A DNA stretch of 64,000 nucleotides, from positions 90,364,466-90,428,465 of the forward strand of contig OZ021729.1 in NCBI GenBank assembly GCA_963978545.1. Direction: 5' to 3'. A program made the position numbers and the translations under genes. This DNA comes from Linyphia triangularis. Taxonomy: Eukaryota; Arthropoda; Arachnida; Araneae; Linyphiidae. The notes below the pieces were generated by a model. It saw only the letters and a program-made list of their open reading frames with translations. It ran no database searches and was not told the DNA's origin. Positions 45,240 to 56,291 of the stretch are shown piece after piece; within the stretch, counting starts at the first letter, position 1; every line of letters begins with the position of its first letter.

Positions 45240-46480
45240 TTTTGTCGAATTCGTGAAAACATCGATTCGTTAGTGTAAAACAAGCGAAAAATTAATCTAA
45301 ACAAATAAAAGTCAGAAAATAAGACGATAAATACTTTCAAGAAATTTAAATAATTTTCTGTTTAAAAAAAATATTTAACAAATAATATTTCTAAGGAAAG
45401 TCAGACGATATCTATATTTATATGACAGGCATTTTTTTTTACACTGTTTTTACTTATTTTCTAATATTTTTTGCAATAAAACCAAATAAATCGATTCAAA
45501 AATTATATTTGAATCATTTCTGAAAATATACGATAGGTATTTGGTTTTGGGGTGTCATTTTTTATCTGTGTCTATATTTTTGGGACAGGCTGTATACTGT
45601 GTTGAGACAACAATTTGATTTAAGAAGTATTCTTGTAGAAGCTTGTAGTCAGCCGCAACTATTATAACACTATAAATCTATAATAAAAAAACTATAATAA
45701 AATAAATATTATATGAAAAATACTATAAAATCGCGTTCTCGTCGAAAGTAGTTTTACATATTAAATTGAATAATCTCGAAAATTTTTAACTTTCAAAACA
45801 TGTTCTCCCATATTGTGAACCATATATATGTAGCGGGGAGTTTCTCTGGGTTTTCGTGTTTTATGTTAATCAAGTTTTATTCCGATCTTGTTAAACACTT
45901 AAACCTTCAAAGTAAGACAATCGTCGACTTGAAAAAAGGGACTACTATTTTCAATATCTGAGACTACTATTTTGGCTACTATTTTCAATGTATGAGACTA
46001 CTATTTTTAACATCTGGGGCTACTAAAGCAACTATTTTCAAAGCTTACTGTCAGTGGAAACCCTGGTCGGGTCCTGTTTTGGCCTCCGTATCCTGACGCT
46101 ACAAGCTCATTTAAATGGATTCCCTTTATGTGTTTAGTGACTGCACGAGAAATTCCAAGTCAAGATTTATTGCTCTTATTTTTATTGGATTTCTTGCGAA
46201 AAGGCACCTGTTTGGTTTTTCTTTTGGTGGGGCGAGGGGTCTTCATACTATTCACAAGTGACTCCGACTATCTACAAGTGAATTTTCACTTTGAAGTTAT
46301 ATGAACGCTTACACACAAAAACAAATACCTGAAGTTCCTCAAACCCAGTCATAATTTCAATACCGAAACAGCAAGAATGACAACAAGTTTTTTCTTCGAC
46401 TTACGTATTTTGCTCTTTGTCCCCCTATAACTCCAAAAATAGAAAAGACATAGTCAAAAATATTTCCTCTCCCCCCCCCC

Positions 46481-46814
46481 CCTCCCTCATCTCAACTAAT
46501 CGATAAAGAGAAAAGGATTTCCTCTACATGAGCTTAATGTTTTGAGAATCCCAAATGTCGGACAAATTTAGAAAATTTGAAAGGGCCGTTAAATTGAAAA
46601 ATTTGAAATTATGAAAAAAAATATGAGGTACCAAATTAACTTGAACCAAGGAAATGTTTTTACAGTGATTTTCGTGAACAGTGGGGATGAATCACCTCAT
46701 TTGCTATTGTACTTGAAATGAGTTGTGTGTTTAGTCCTGTGACCTTAATGCGGAGATAATCATATAATCTACACTGGCATAATTTTAAATATATCTTTAT
46801 GGGATGTTATAAGC
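46481..46814. other. AT-rich DNA, nothing recognised
   Basis: A C run of ten bases lies just to the left near 46470. No gene or element ends seen here, though weak similarity to the flank of repeat W is possible. Confidence 0.45.
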
Positions 46815-47455
<641 letters not shown>

Positions 47456-47700
47456 CAGGGGACGCATTCGGCCTAATATTCCTAAATTTTTAGCTTTTCC
47501 TAAAATTGTACTTACATTTCTCGATAACTCCCAAGAAAATTAAGAACCTCAAAAATTCCCCGATTTTCCCCCAAAACCTGCGAAAACCCCCAAATAAATC
47601 TCCAGGGGAAAAATCTTTTCTGAGATTTTAATTATTCAATTTTTTGAAAATTGGCACTTTTCTTCCCGGAATTAAACCACGCTTTGAAAAGAATGTCTGC
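47456..47700 (+). mobile_element. Family R element, copy 5 (5' part)
   Basis: Starts CAGGGGACGCATTCGGCC and runs through TTTTCCTAAAATTGTACTTA to CACGCTTTGAAAAGAATGTC, then departs from the family. The 3' tail is missing. It is inserted in hAT family-U copy 4. Confidence 0.7.
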
Positions 47701-47753
47701 CTGCATCCCGCAAAAAGAAAAGTTGTTGCCGGCCGCGTAGTGCCCGCAACAAC

Positions 47754-47800
47754 TAATATTTGAGGACGCCTAAAACAGCGTTAGGCGTCCTCAAATATTA
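47754..47800. repeat. Perfect 20-bp stem hairpin
   Basis: TAATATTTGAGGACGCCTAA (47754-47773), a 7-base loop AACAGCG, then its exact reverse complement (47781-47800). The sequence just to the left (GTTGTTGCCGG...CCGCAACAAC) is a second, shorter inverted repeat. It may be a foldback element, a residue of transposon ends or an assembly or repair palindrome. Confidence 0.95.
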
Positions 47801-48335
47801 ATAACCTATCATTTAGAATTTAAAGGTTTTACCCGAAAAAGATTTGGATTCGTATCTTACACTTAATTAGGAAATCCAATTAAAAATGTTGGGGAAAAAT
47901 CAGAAGTTTTAAAAAAATTGCTGCCCTTGCCACCTTTACGTTGTCGATTCTGCATCGCCCCTGACACAGTGGCTTGGGTATCTAGCTGGGCAGAAGTCAT
48001 AATTCAAGCAGCTACTGGAAAAGAAAAAAAAAGGGTTGTTTATTTATAAATTGGAACAGATGTAATGAGCTAGATTTTGGTTTTTGAAGGCGTGGGCACT
48101 AAATGAATGGGCTTCGTTTTTGATTTTTGACCTTACGATGCTCAGTACGCTTCCGATCATGGTTGTACTTTGTGTTTTTTGATAGCAAAACATGAGTAAG
48201 AAAGTTATTTTTTTTATAGGTTCATGAAAGGAACAAGTACAACAGACTCAATGATTGCTCTTTAAATGTTTTCTGTGGGGCAAACCTTTCTTCATGATGT
48301 TGATAATGTTTGTCTTGATTAGGGATGTAATTATC
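47801..48335. other. AT-rich DNA, nothing recognised
   Basis: May include decayed 3' coding sequence of the minus-strand family described next, but I could not align it. No repeat ends seen. Confidence 0.4.
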
Positions 48336-48863
48336 TTAAAACTCTGGCAATAACCTAGCTTGTTCAGGTCCCGAGACCATCCATTTTCTGAAAGCAAAAG
48401 GATTTACGGTCAGATCAACAACACCTCCTGAACCCTTGACGACCTTAATATTTTGCTCATGTGCTTGGTTGATTGGTATACCAGAGAATCTGTTCTTGGT
48501 TTTGTGGATTTCCCAGTGACCCAGCAGCTCAAACTCTTCCATAATGAAATGTAGCAGGTTCTTCAAATCTCTGATGTGTATTGGAATCCATCGTGTATAA
48601 TTGTGGTGGTCGAGAGCGAAGAAACAAGGTGCCATAGCTTTGAGGATATATCCTCCTCCGCCCCCCTCCCTCCCCCCCGATATTGACGACTCTGCATATA
48701 TTAGTGAACAAATATAGTATGATACATTTAAAGATTTTTTTAGTTGTATTTTATCTGACCCCAAATAGGTATATTTAGACACTAAGTTTGCTATCCTAAG
48801 TGACTTAGAAGCCGAGATATTGATAATATACTGATATTTCAAAATGGCCGCCATAAAATCCAA
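48336..48863 (-). CDS. Open fragment of a conserved repeated family of unknown function (175 aa)
   Basis: The C-terminal ~105 residues (from about residue 70) match a protein family that I recall as repeated many times in cnidarians and arthropods without a known function. Shared features, in order, are APCFFALDHHNYTRWIPIHI, then RDLKNL, FELLGHWEIHKTKNRFSGIP, INQAHEQNIKVVKGSGG, and NPFAFRKWMVSGPEQARLLP. Family members are much longer, so this is an N- and C-truncated piece. The first ~70 residues, including a Gly/Arg run from a C homopolymer, look non-homologous. The frame is intact over the matching part. Its multicopy, intron-poor distribution suggests a mobile-element or captured gene, but that is inference. 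A SINE (48901-49079) sits just upstream. Confidence 0.55.
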   Translation of the reverse strand: MDFMAAILKYQYIINISASKSLRIANLVSKYTYLGSDKIQLKKSLNVSYYICSLIYAESSISGGREGGGGGYILKAMAPCFFALDHHNYTRWIPIHIRDLKNLLHFIMEEFELLGHWEIHKTKNRFSGIPINQAHEQNIKVVKGSGGVVDLTVNPFAFRKWMVSGPEQARLLPEF

Positions 48864-48900
48864 GATGACAGCCGGAGAAGATGGTTTCTATCAGAAATTG

Positions 48901-49079
48901 GCCAACCAAACGGTATAGTGGTTAGTGTGCTAGCTTCTAGACCGCGAGATTGCGGGTTCGAGTCCCGTGAAGGCATGGGTGTTTGTAAATGTATGTTGGC
49001 TTGTCTAATGACGAATGTTTCGGCGCATTATAGCCCTCGTGTTGCTGACGGCGCCAGATAATCTGAATACAACCAACAA
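48901..49079 (+). mobile_element. tRNA-derived SINE, family 1, copy d
   Basis: 179-bp plus-strand copy starting GCCAACCAAACGG, with B box GGTTCGAGTCC and ending GAATACAACCAACAA. A perfect 13-bp TSD, CTATCAGAAATTG, lies at 48888-48900 and 49080-49092. Confidence 0.96.
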
Positions 49080-49179
49080 CTATCAGAAATTGAAAGCTAA
49101 GTACCTAACTAGCAATTGGAAAAAATGTGGTGCTTTTATCCGGCGTGTCCACATTTAGGTTAAACTCGGCCTTAAGCGA

Positions 49180-49490
49180 CCCCACTAAATAGAGAATATC
49201 ATAAAAGAGATAAAGCTAATTGTTGATCTGGACTGCAAATACGAAATTAAGCCCCATTCTTTTTACGCTGTCCTGTACGATAAACGGTTTTACATTGGTA
49301 AACTGCTAGAAGATTGTGGGGATGACGTGTTTAAAATGAGATTTCTTCAACAGAGAGGAGCTGGAGAGTTTTAAGTGGCCATTGCGTGATGATATCGACA
49401 CAGTGTGCTGAAGCTCAGTTTTCTTTGGTCGTTTGCAACTTACTGGAGCCAATTCAGTCAAAGTTCCTAATTTAAAAAACATACTACAAG
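49180..49490 (+). pseudogene. Fragment with a Tudor/barrel-like C-terminal domain of a mobile-element protein
   Basis: Translation gives HSFYAVLYDKRFYIGKLLED then DVFKMRFLQQRGAGE; a one-base shift then continues FKWPLRDDIDTV, a stop, and VFFGRLQLTGANSVKVP. The pattern (aliphatic-YD-x-FYIGK, then MRFL, then F-K-WP-x-x-DDI) is that of a small SH3/Tudor-like barrel often found at the C-terminus of arthropod transposon-associated proteins. A frameshift and a stop mark it as dead. No catalytic part was found upstream. A related domain lies at 55633-55845. Confidence 0.45.
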
Positions 49491-50688
49491 CAATTATTAT
49501 AAAAATGAGGAAGAGTGAAGTGAGAACAAATTAATTTTTGAAAACATGAATAAAAACAGAAATGCCGCAATACGGTGCAAAAAAAAATCTTTTATTTTTT
49601 TCTCTTCAACTTTCCCCAATAAAGTTTAATTTCTCATTAAGTATAATAAAAGAGTGTTTAAATAGTCTCAACGTTGTGTCAATATATTATTACCGCAGCA
49701 AGCAAATTTGTGTCAAATACGGAGATTTTTCTATTTTTCCACCAAATAACTTCCAACGTGTTCAACTTGCCTCAATATTTTAGGTATTAATAAATAGTAC
49801 TTGTATCTCTCTATCCCATGACACCTTGTTTGCAGAGGCAAATCAAACACGCAAATGGCTATCAGGCTTGAAAATGGTAAAAAAAAAACTTGAAAACCTG
49901 GACATTTCATGACCTTGCGCAATTGATTTGCCATGAAACAAAAACACCAATTTTTTCATTTTTAAAAGTAATCTTTGATATCTCATAGAATTTGAACGGA
50001 ACAACTACGGAACAAATAATTTCAGATTTTATCATCTAGTAAGGGTAGAAGCAACTGATAATTTTTGGGGGGAAATCGGTGATTTTGTGAATCACCCCCT
50101 AATGTTAAGTGGCTCAATCTCTCAGAATCTTACTCTTAAATAAACAAGTCATGTCATTTCATTAAATGATCTCCTTCGTCCACCAAATTTTGAAGATTTT
50201 ATACAAAGTAGTTTCTAAATGAACTGGGCTAGAAGTTTGTGACATTGCTAATATAGGAAATGATCCTTACTGGGACCTCTTAAATTAAAATTTGTAATAA
50301 AAGGTTTGGCTTTTGAATCGATATCAAGTTCAGAATGCTGGAAGGCTTTTTTTAAATTGGAGCTAGGTGTACCTCTGTGTACTGCACATGCTGCATTGTG
50401 TGAGATGATGTTACAAAATTCAATTTCATGCATTTACTTGTATCTGAGAAACAATCAATCCCTCCTTTTATTTCCCTCAGGTTCTCTTGGTCCCGTACAT
50501 TGATGTTCTTTGTAGAAGATATTCCTGTGTTTGCAGAATGGTGATCTTTCTTGAGTCCAGAACTTCATTGCTATTGTAGCTACTTTTGGATTAGTTCTTG
50601 ACGAAAAGAGTTTCACATTTTTCACTGGGTAATACGGCGCTCTTGATGTATTTTCACACTTGTGTTCATTGTGACTTTTTAAGATTTA
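49491..50688. other. AT-rich DNA, nothing recognised
   Basis: Open frames on both strands around 49562-49934 and 50248-50503 overlap and match nothing I know. No repeat ends seen. Confidence 0.4.
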
Positions 50689-51057
50689 CAGGGGTCGCAT
50701 TCGCCCTAAAATTCCTTAAATTTTTGTTTTTCTCCTAAAATTGTACGCACATTTTTCAATAATTCTTTTTAAAAAAAAATTAAAACCTCGAAAATTGCTC
50801 GATATTTTCCTCCAATACTCGCGGAAAAACCCTGATAATTCAATTTTTTGAAAATTGGCTGTTTTTTGCAGGTATTTAAACAAGCTTTGAAAAGATGAAT
50901 GTCTGTGTTAGGAGCATATGTCAGCTTTAAAAGAAATATCGCTAAATTTTTTAGAATTATCCCTGAATTTTTTGGAATTATCGCTAAAACTTTTGGAATT
51001 ATCCTTAAAATTCCTACTTTATTTAAAAAAAAAAAAAAAAAAACACTGCGCCTTCTG
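50689..51057 (+). mobile_element. Family R element, copy 6 (clearest head)
   Basis: Starts CAGGGGTCGCATTCGCCC, then AAATTGTACGCACATTTTTC; the middle has GTCTGTGTTAGGAGCATATG, and repeated GAATTATCCCT phrases precede an A tract and the tail CACTGCGCCTTCTG. The flank after the tail starts GATTT, which is also present in the left flank, but a proper TSD is not proven. Non-coding, about 370 bp. Confidence 0.75.
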
Positions 51058-51559
51058 GATTTTTCTTAAACTTTAGAGTTGATTCCTATTGGGAATAAAT
51101 CTTACTTTTACTGGTTTTAATTTTTGGATCTATTTAATTACAGTAAAAGAGGTGCAGTTACAGAGGTGAGAGAACTAGTTTGACATGTGAAGCTTAACCC
51201 GTTCGATCCGATTGTTTTACATCCTTGAAATTTAACTATTGAAAGAAGTTTAACTTAATATTGACATATTAAAAGAAGTTTAATTTAATGTTGACATATA
51301 TCAAAAGATGTATACTATGTTTAAATATTGTCTCCTTTCCGGTTAACTGAAAATCCCATGGGACAAATATATTGCTAAACTCCCTTATATGGAATTTGCG
51401 AATAAAATTATGATTATAGAATCTTCGAAACACTCTCAGACTCACTAATGACTGACTAATGGTTTTTTAATTTGTACATCTATATATTTTTAATTTTACA
51501 GTAAGTACAACTATATTTATGCACTACTTAGTTTTAAATAATTCTTATTATTTAAGCAA
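51058..51559. other. AT-rich DNA with a short tandem duplication
   Basis: AAGAAGTTTAACTTAATATT and AAGAAGTTTAATTTAATGTT occur side by side (51243-51301), each followed by GACATAT. Nothing else recognised. Confidence 0.55.
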
Positions 51560-51692
51560 TAATTTAGCCTCTACGCATCTGGAAAAAATAGGGGAAATTC
51601 GAATAAAAAGTTCAAAATCAGGAGCTTTTCAACGAATCTATCAACGAATTATGAGGGAACTTTTTTCCTAAAATTTGTGTCCACCCAGTGGT
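51560..51692 (+). mobile_element. Family S element, copy 4 (3' end only)
   Basis: GGAAAAAATAGGGGAAATTC, then ATCTATCAACGAATTATGAG, then AAAATTTGTGTCCACCC, which parallels the right part of copies 1 and 2. The left TIR is absent. Confidence 0.5.
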
Positions 51693-52892
51693 GTGGCGGG
51701 AAACTCCCAAGCAAACATATTTTTTTCAATCAATAAGATTCTAGTAAAAATTAAAGATGTGTCATATTCTAAAGAGCATCAGTTGAAGTAAGTGGGTATT
51801 TTTCTTATTTTTGGATTTTATGGAATCAGTTACTGCAAGTAGAGTTATTGCAGACTGAGTCGTGGTGAAAGCAGAATAAATGCCCAGAATATACTTGGTT
51901 TCAGTTATACTTAATAGTGTTAAAAATGTCCGCGGAAATGTGTTAAAATTCCATGCTTTGAACTCTACAACCAAATGTCAATTCATGCACAGTTGGACCA
52001 TTGAATTTATTGTGTTACTTAATTTTTTCTTTTCTGTTTTTTTTTTCTTCTTTAGTTGCATCAAGAATATGCCTTTGCCCACGTAATGACCGATTGATGC
52101 TTTTGGATTTCATTTAAATTGTTCTCAACTTTTGTATGGTCATGCCTTATAATTCTTCTTCGCTTTCTTGCCAAATGTCAATTTACCTTTTGGACACCGG
52201 AAAAGCAAATGCAATAGGTGGGTGCTAGTATCGCAACAAATAACTTATCTTAATAGATGAACATGCATAAACTTTTGTTGATGGACATAAACATTTATAG
52301 CTGTGTCAACATCAGTTCAACTAGGCCACGATATCCACTTCCTCCAATATTTAATTACAGAAATTGATGTGTGAACCCTTTCTTTATGGTTATAAACGAC
52401 AATCTGGATTTTTTTAAATATATATATATTCTGAATTCTATTAATTTGTCAAATTTAAAAGTCCTAGAATTCTAAGAAAAGGATCATATTAAGCATTTTT
52501 TTTTTTACTATAATGATTATAAGCTCATGTGAAGTGGTGTTCCCCCATCTTCGATTAAACTTTCACATAATGTTCAAACAATTACTCTTGGAGGAAGTTT
52601 TGGGAAGTGTCAGCTTAATATATAGCCCTTTTAGTGAAGCTCACTTCACATAATCCAAACAGGTTGCGAAAAAACTTTATGAACTAAAAAAAGATTGTAA
52701 CGTAATAACGTGAAATTTGGTTTCTAACTTTTGTTATTGTTTATAGATATAAAGCATATTGTATTTCAATTCGTAATAAGTATTTCAAAAATAGTTATCA
52801 AAATAACACAAGCATCTACGAATTTTCCCCAAATTTTCCTAAACGTTTGACCAATATTAGATGTGTTTAAGGTGCTGTTCTATGTTCTAAAC
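51693..52892. other. AT-rich DNA, nothing recognised
   Basis: No gene or element recognised. Its right edge supplies the TSD TTCTAAAC (52885-52892) of the hAT element that follows. Confidence 0.45.
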
Positions 52893-53566
52893 CAACGTTA
52901 GCCACTAGGCAGGCCGGATTTGGCCCGCAACAGATTTTTCTGCGGCCCGCCGGCACCACGGAAGATAAAAAATCAAATCTATGGACTTTTTTGTTTACAT
53001 AATTGTAATTTATCCGAAATAAACGTGTGTTAACTATGTTGAACAGAGTTCTCCACTACGTTCCCGAAAAAACTATACGAAGAAGAAAGGTGGTTTTCAT
53101 CAAGAATAAATACAGAAATTACTTAAATGAATCCCATTTAGACAATTTATTAAAACTGATTGCAACAAATACTCCAAATGACATCGACTCTATCATAAAA
53201 TAAACTGAACGATTTCGACCGCCATAATCTCGCAATTGATATCCACTCAAACGGAGTAATCTGGAACTTTTACTAAAAGTTAGGTCAAATCGCAAAAAAA
53301 AGATGTACTTCTTTTTTAGACTTTTATTTATAAAACTGTACTTTTTTACTTATTTGAAGGGAGGAGGAAATAATCAATTATCAATTGTAATTTTATCAAG
53401 GTTAAAAATATTTGTATCCACTTTTCTGAAATGCTATATATCAGGGGTGGGAATTCTGCGCCAATTGCACCAGCGCGCGCCAAAAGTGGTATCCTGCTCC
53501 AACCTGCTACAAAACCACATTTAAGTGCAATTCTGCGCCAATTTTGCTTTAATTATTCCTTTAAAC

Positions 53567-54501
53567 CAGCGTCAGCCACTAGGCGGCCCGCGGGCCAGAT
53601 GCGGCCCGCGACAGCTTTTTCTCCGGCCCGCTGGCAGTACACAAGAGAAAAAAAATCAAATTTTGCGGAAATAATTTTAATTTGTCTACAATAGTATGTG
53701 TTTACTACCAAAAACCGCGTATTCCATTAAGTGGCCCGAGTCAGTAAGTCTGAAAAATCCTTTTTTTTTTCTGAGATTGCCATAAAAAATAAAAAAAGCA
53801 ATAGTTTAAATTATTACCAATGACGCATTCTTTCGCATTGCTTAGTTTTGTTCTTATGGTACCCTACCCCCTCGACTCGTGAATGGCACAATTCAATTTC
53901 TGCTTTTCTGAATGTGATGTGCAGGATTTGGGGGTTTTAATGCATACTGGCCTCTTTTGTTTTGATGTGAAAAGAAGTATCGCTATCTCTATGACTCCAG
54001 TGCAATAATGGCGACGAACACTAGTTTTAAACGCAAAGTAGATAGTAAAAAGTGGAGCTGCCGTCATCGTCTCACAATTAACAACGATTAAAATGGAAGA
54101 TTTAGGAGGTATGGTTTAAATATCTATTGATTATGAGTTTATGTCAAGTCACATTGTAATATTGTCACTAAAGATTAACTTCTTTTATGACTTTGATTTA
54201 CGATGTAAAGAAAATTATTTTTTTAATTATTTGAAACAAGAATCAAATATCAATTGTTATTATATTATATTAATATAATATAATAACTATTATTATATTA
54301 ATATAAAAAAAGTTAAATTATTATTTATTTTTTCAAAATTGTTTTATATAGTTGGATCTTTAGTAATTATTACACTTCTAACATTGAACATATGTAATAA
54401 AGCAATATATTCAATGGCGTATTGAGGTATACATCTGCGGCCCGCGGAAAGTCCCAACATAAGTCATGCGGCCCGTCTCTATAAGTTAGTGGAGAACGCT
54501 G
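53567..54501 (+). mobile_element. hAT non-autonomous element, family U, copy 2 (innermost hAT)
   Basis: Left CAGCGTCAGCCACTAGG, right (reverse complement) CAGCGTTCTCCACTAAC, and CTTTAAAC duplicated exactly on both sides (53559-53566, 54502-54509). The terminal GGCCCGCGGGCC and GCGGCCCG motifs are typical of the family. 935 bp, no transposase. Confidence 0.93.
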
Positions 54502-55585
54502 CTTTAAACGTTCACGCTAAAGCGCCAAACCAGATTGCGCTCGCCAAATCTATGTGAAAACGAAATAACGGCAACCTCAAGGGCCGTTTTCTCATGAATT
54601 TGCAAAACATTCGATTTTTCCCGCTAACAGAATACAATGTGTGGATTATCCCTCTGAAATCGACATTCACGCATTCATGTTCAAACGCGCCTTGCATCGG
54701 GACAAATTCAAATCGCCGAGTGCTGATAGCTGATATCACGTGCGTTATTGCTAGATAATATTTAGGGGGCAGCCTCAAAATTTCCGATTACTAGTTAGCA
54801 CGGATGGCCATTTCGTGCGTACAGTCAATCAGGGTAACATTGAACCGCATTTTCAGTATTTTCTTCTTCCCCACTTATGTTTTAATAATATTTTCCGACC
54901 TAATGGCATAAAATGGAAGAATAAACCCTAAATTATAATTCAATTTACACAAATTAGTAAATGCTGATGATGAAAGCACCAATTAATAGGAAAATAACCC
55001 GGTGCAAAGTTACCCTGTCATTCAGGGTAACTTTGAACCACTATCAGAAGTTTCATATAAAATAACTTTTTTTATTCAATCTTGGAGTCTAGACTACTTT
55101 GAACGAGTAAAATTAAGTTTCGAAGTATTTGAAATATCATCAGCTGCAGTTATTAATACCATAAAGTTTGGATATTTTAAATAACACCACAAAGAATATG
55201 TTAGGTAGGAACAGTAGATGACGAATCACATTAATATATTGCAAAAAAACTATTTATTATTCAGTTTTAACATACAAATATAGTGAAAAAACAATCTTCA
55301 GTTCCTTCACTTAAATATAAACTCATTTTATCAATTAAAAATTGAAAAGATAAATAGAAAATAATAAAACTGATAGGCCACCCTTATGCTATTTAGTTAA
55401 GTACTATGCAAGTCACAATGTGGCACAAATACAAATATTCTACTCTTAATGTTAAAAATAGTATGATAATATAAAAAAAAAGTTCAAACTTCATAAAATG
55501 TCACTTTGGCATTCTTTAGATTAATAGTTTTGCATCAAAGAAAGAATCATTGATCTTAAAAACTTATTCTCGTGTTCTAGCTGGA

Positions 55586-55718
55586 TTGGTTGGTTTGTTC
55601 GCTCAACGACCTATTTTCATGCACTGTAACGACTAATCAGTACTGGACCTACAGCTTAACGTGGATTCCGAACCACAACGAACGTCCATGCCTAATCCGG
55701 GATTCGAACCCGGCCCCT
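55586..55718 (-). mobile_element. tRNA-derived SINE, family 2, copy e (5'-truncated)
   Basis: 133 bp, minus strand, with the B-box region GGGTTCGAATCCCGG. The body has ATGGACGTTCGTTGTGGTTC and GTTAAGCTGTAGGTCC, and the tail is AACAAACCAACCAA. A perfect 14-bp TSD, GTGTTCTAGCTGGA, lies at 55572-55585 and 55719-55732. The A-box end is missing, as in 5'-truncated reverse transcripts. Confidence 0.93.
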
Positions 55719-56110
55719 GTGTTCTAGCTGGAATTATAATTTCTGGTGATAATTTCTTAAACACGCCTACTTTTTCATACCACAGATCACCATTGATAAT
55801 GGGCCATTTCCAATATGCACCAGATTTCTTCATGAACCACCACATATCACGTTGTTTTTTAAGTCAATTTGGTCTGGGTACACTTCTCCATCGTATTGAA
55901 TAATTACGCTGTCGTAAACTTTGCATATGCCATTACCAAAATTTAAAATACGTGCATGCTCTGTGTATCAAATTCCCGCCTCATTGATGTGTTTAACAGC
56001 CACCACTCGAACAACATCTGACTTTTCAGTAACATTCTCCCAACAATTTGAGCAGTATAAACCTCTATCATGTCCTTATTGTGCAACTTTCATCTCCTCC
56101 GAAAATGACA
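55633..56110 (-). pseudogene. Remnant of element P protein with Tudor-like C-terminus
   Basis: Minus-strand translation (frameshifted, excluding the SINE) yields CSNCWENVTEKSDVVRVVAV, then ILNFGNGICKVYDSVIIQYD, GEVYPDQID, and after a shift MKKSGAYWKWPIINGDLWYE and VGVFKKLSPEIIIPA. The Y-D-G-x-x-YP, then K-x-x-G-x-YWKWP, then D-LWY pattern is a small barrel domain found at the C-terminus of several arthropod transposon proteins, here placed inside element P. No DDE core was recognised, so linking it to the transposase is inference. Multiple stops; not functional. Confidence 0.45.
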
Positions 56111-56150
56111 GTGTTGTACATACACTGTCACCTGCATCATTTAGTTCAGG

Positions 56151-56291
56151 TTGGTTGGTTTATACGCTCAACGACTTACAGCTTAACGTAGGTTCCGAAT
56201 TACAACGAACATCCATGACTAACCCGGGATTCGAAACCGGAACATTTGGCATACAGGGCCAGAGCTCTAACCACATAACCTTTAGGTGTGT
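56151..56291 (-). mobile_element. tRNA-derived SINE, family 2, copy f (near full length)
   Basis: 141 bp, minus strand. The A-box part is TATGTGGTTAGAGCTCTGG, the B box GGTTTCGAATCCC, the body GTTCGTTGTAATTCGGAAC and the tail AAACCAACCAACC. The flanking CATTTAGTTCAGG (56138-56150) and CATCTAGTTTAGG (56292-56304) match at 11 of 13 bases, an aged TSD. Confidence 0.88.

Larger units (their letters stand above)
43826..45592 (-). mobile_element. Tc1/mariner-type transposon with dead transposase
   Basis: The outer ends CATCCTGTCCCAAAAATATA and (reverse complement of the right) CAGCCTGTCCCAAAAATATA match over about 24 bases. TA lies on both sides (43824-43825, 45593-45594). The length of 1767 bp includes a 180-bp SINE and its 14-bp duplication; without them it is about 1.57 kb, normal for a Tc1-like element. 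The transposase runs on the minus strand. Confidence 0.92.
43600..46480 (-). repeat. Dispersed repeat W, copy 2, split by a mariner
   Basis: Reverse-orientation relative of 32190-33060. 46235-46480 matches the head (AACCCAGTCATAATTTC, GCAAGAATGACAACAAG) and 45600-45660 matches the 32940-33000 unit (AAGAAGTATTCTTGTAGAAG). Similar text (AAGAAGTATTCATGTATAAG) also lies left of the mariner near 43690. A region with repeated GACTACTATTTTC phrases (45930-46040) is foreign to copy 1 and may be another insertion. Limits are approximate. Confidence 0.6.

Noticed and set aside
55690..55718. Apparent tRNA gene (strong B box on the minus strand)
   Set aside because: It is the head of a SINE with a clear TSD; the rest of the tRNA fold is missing. 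The same applies to the four family-1 copies.
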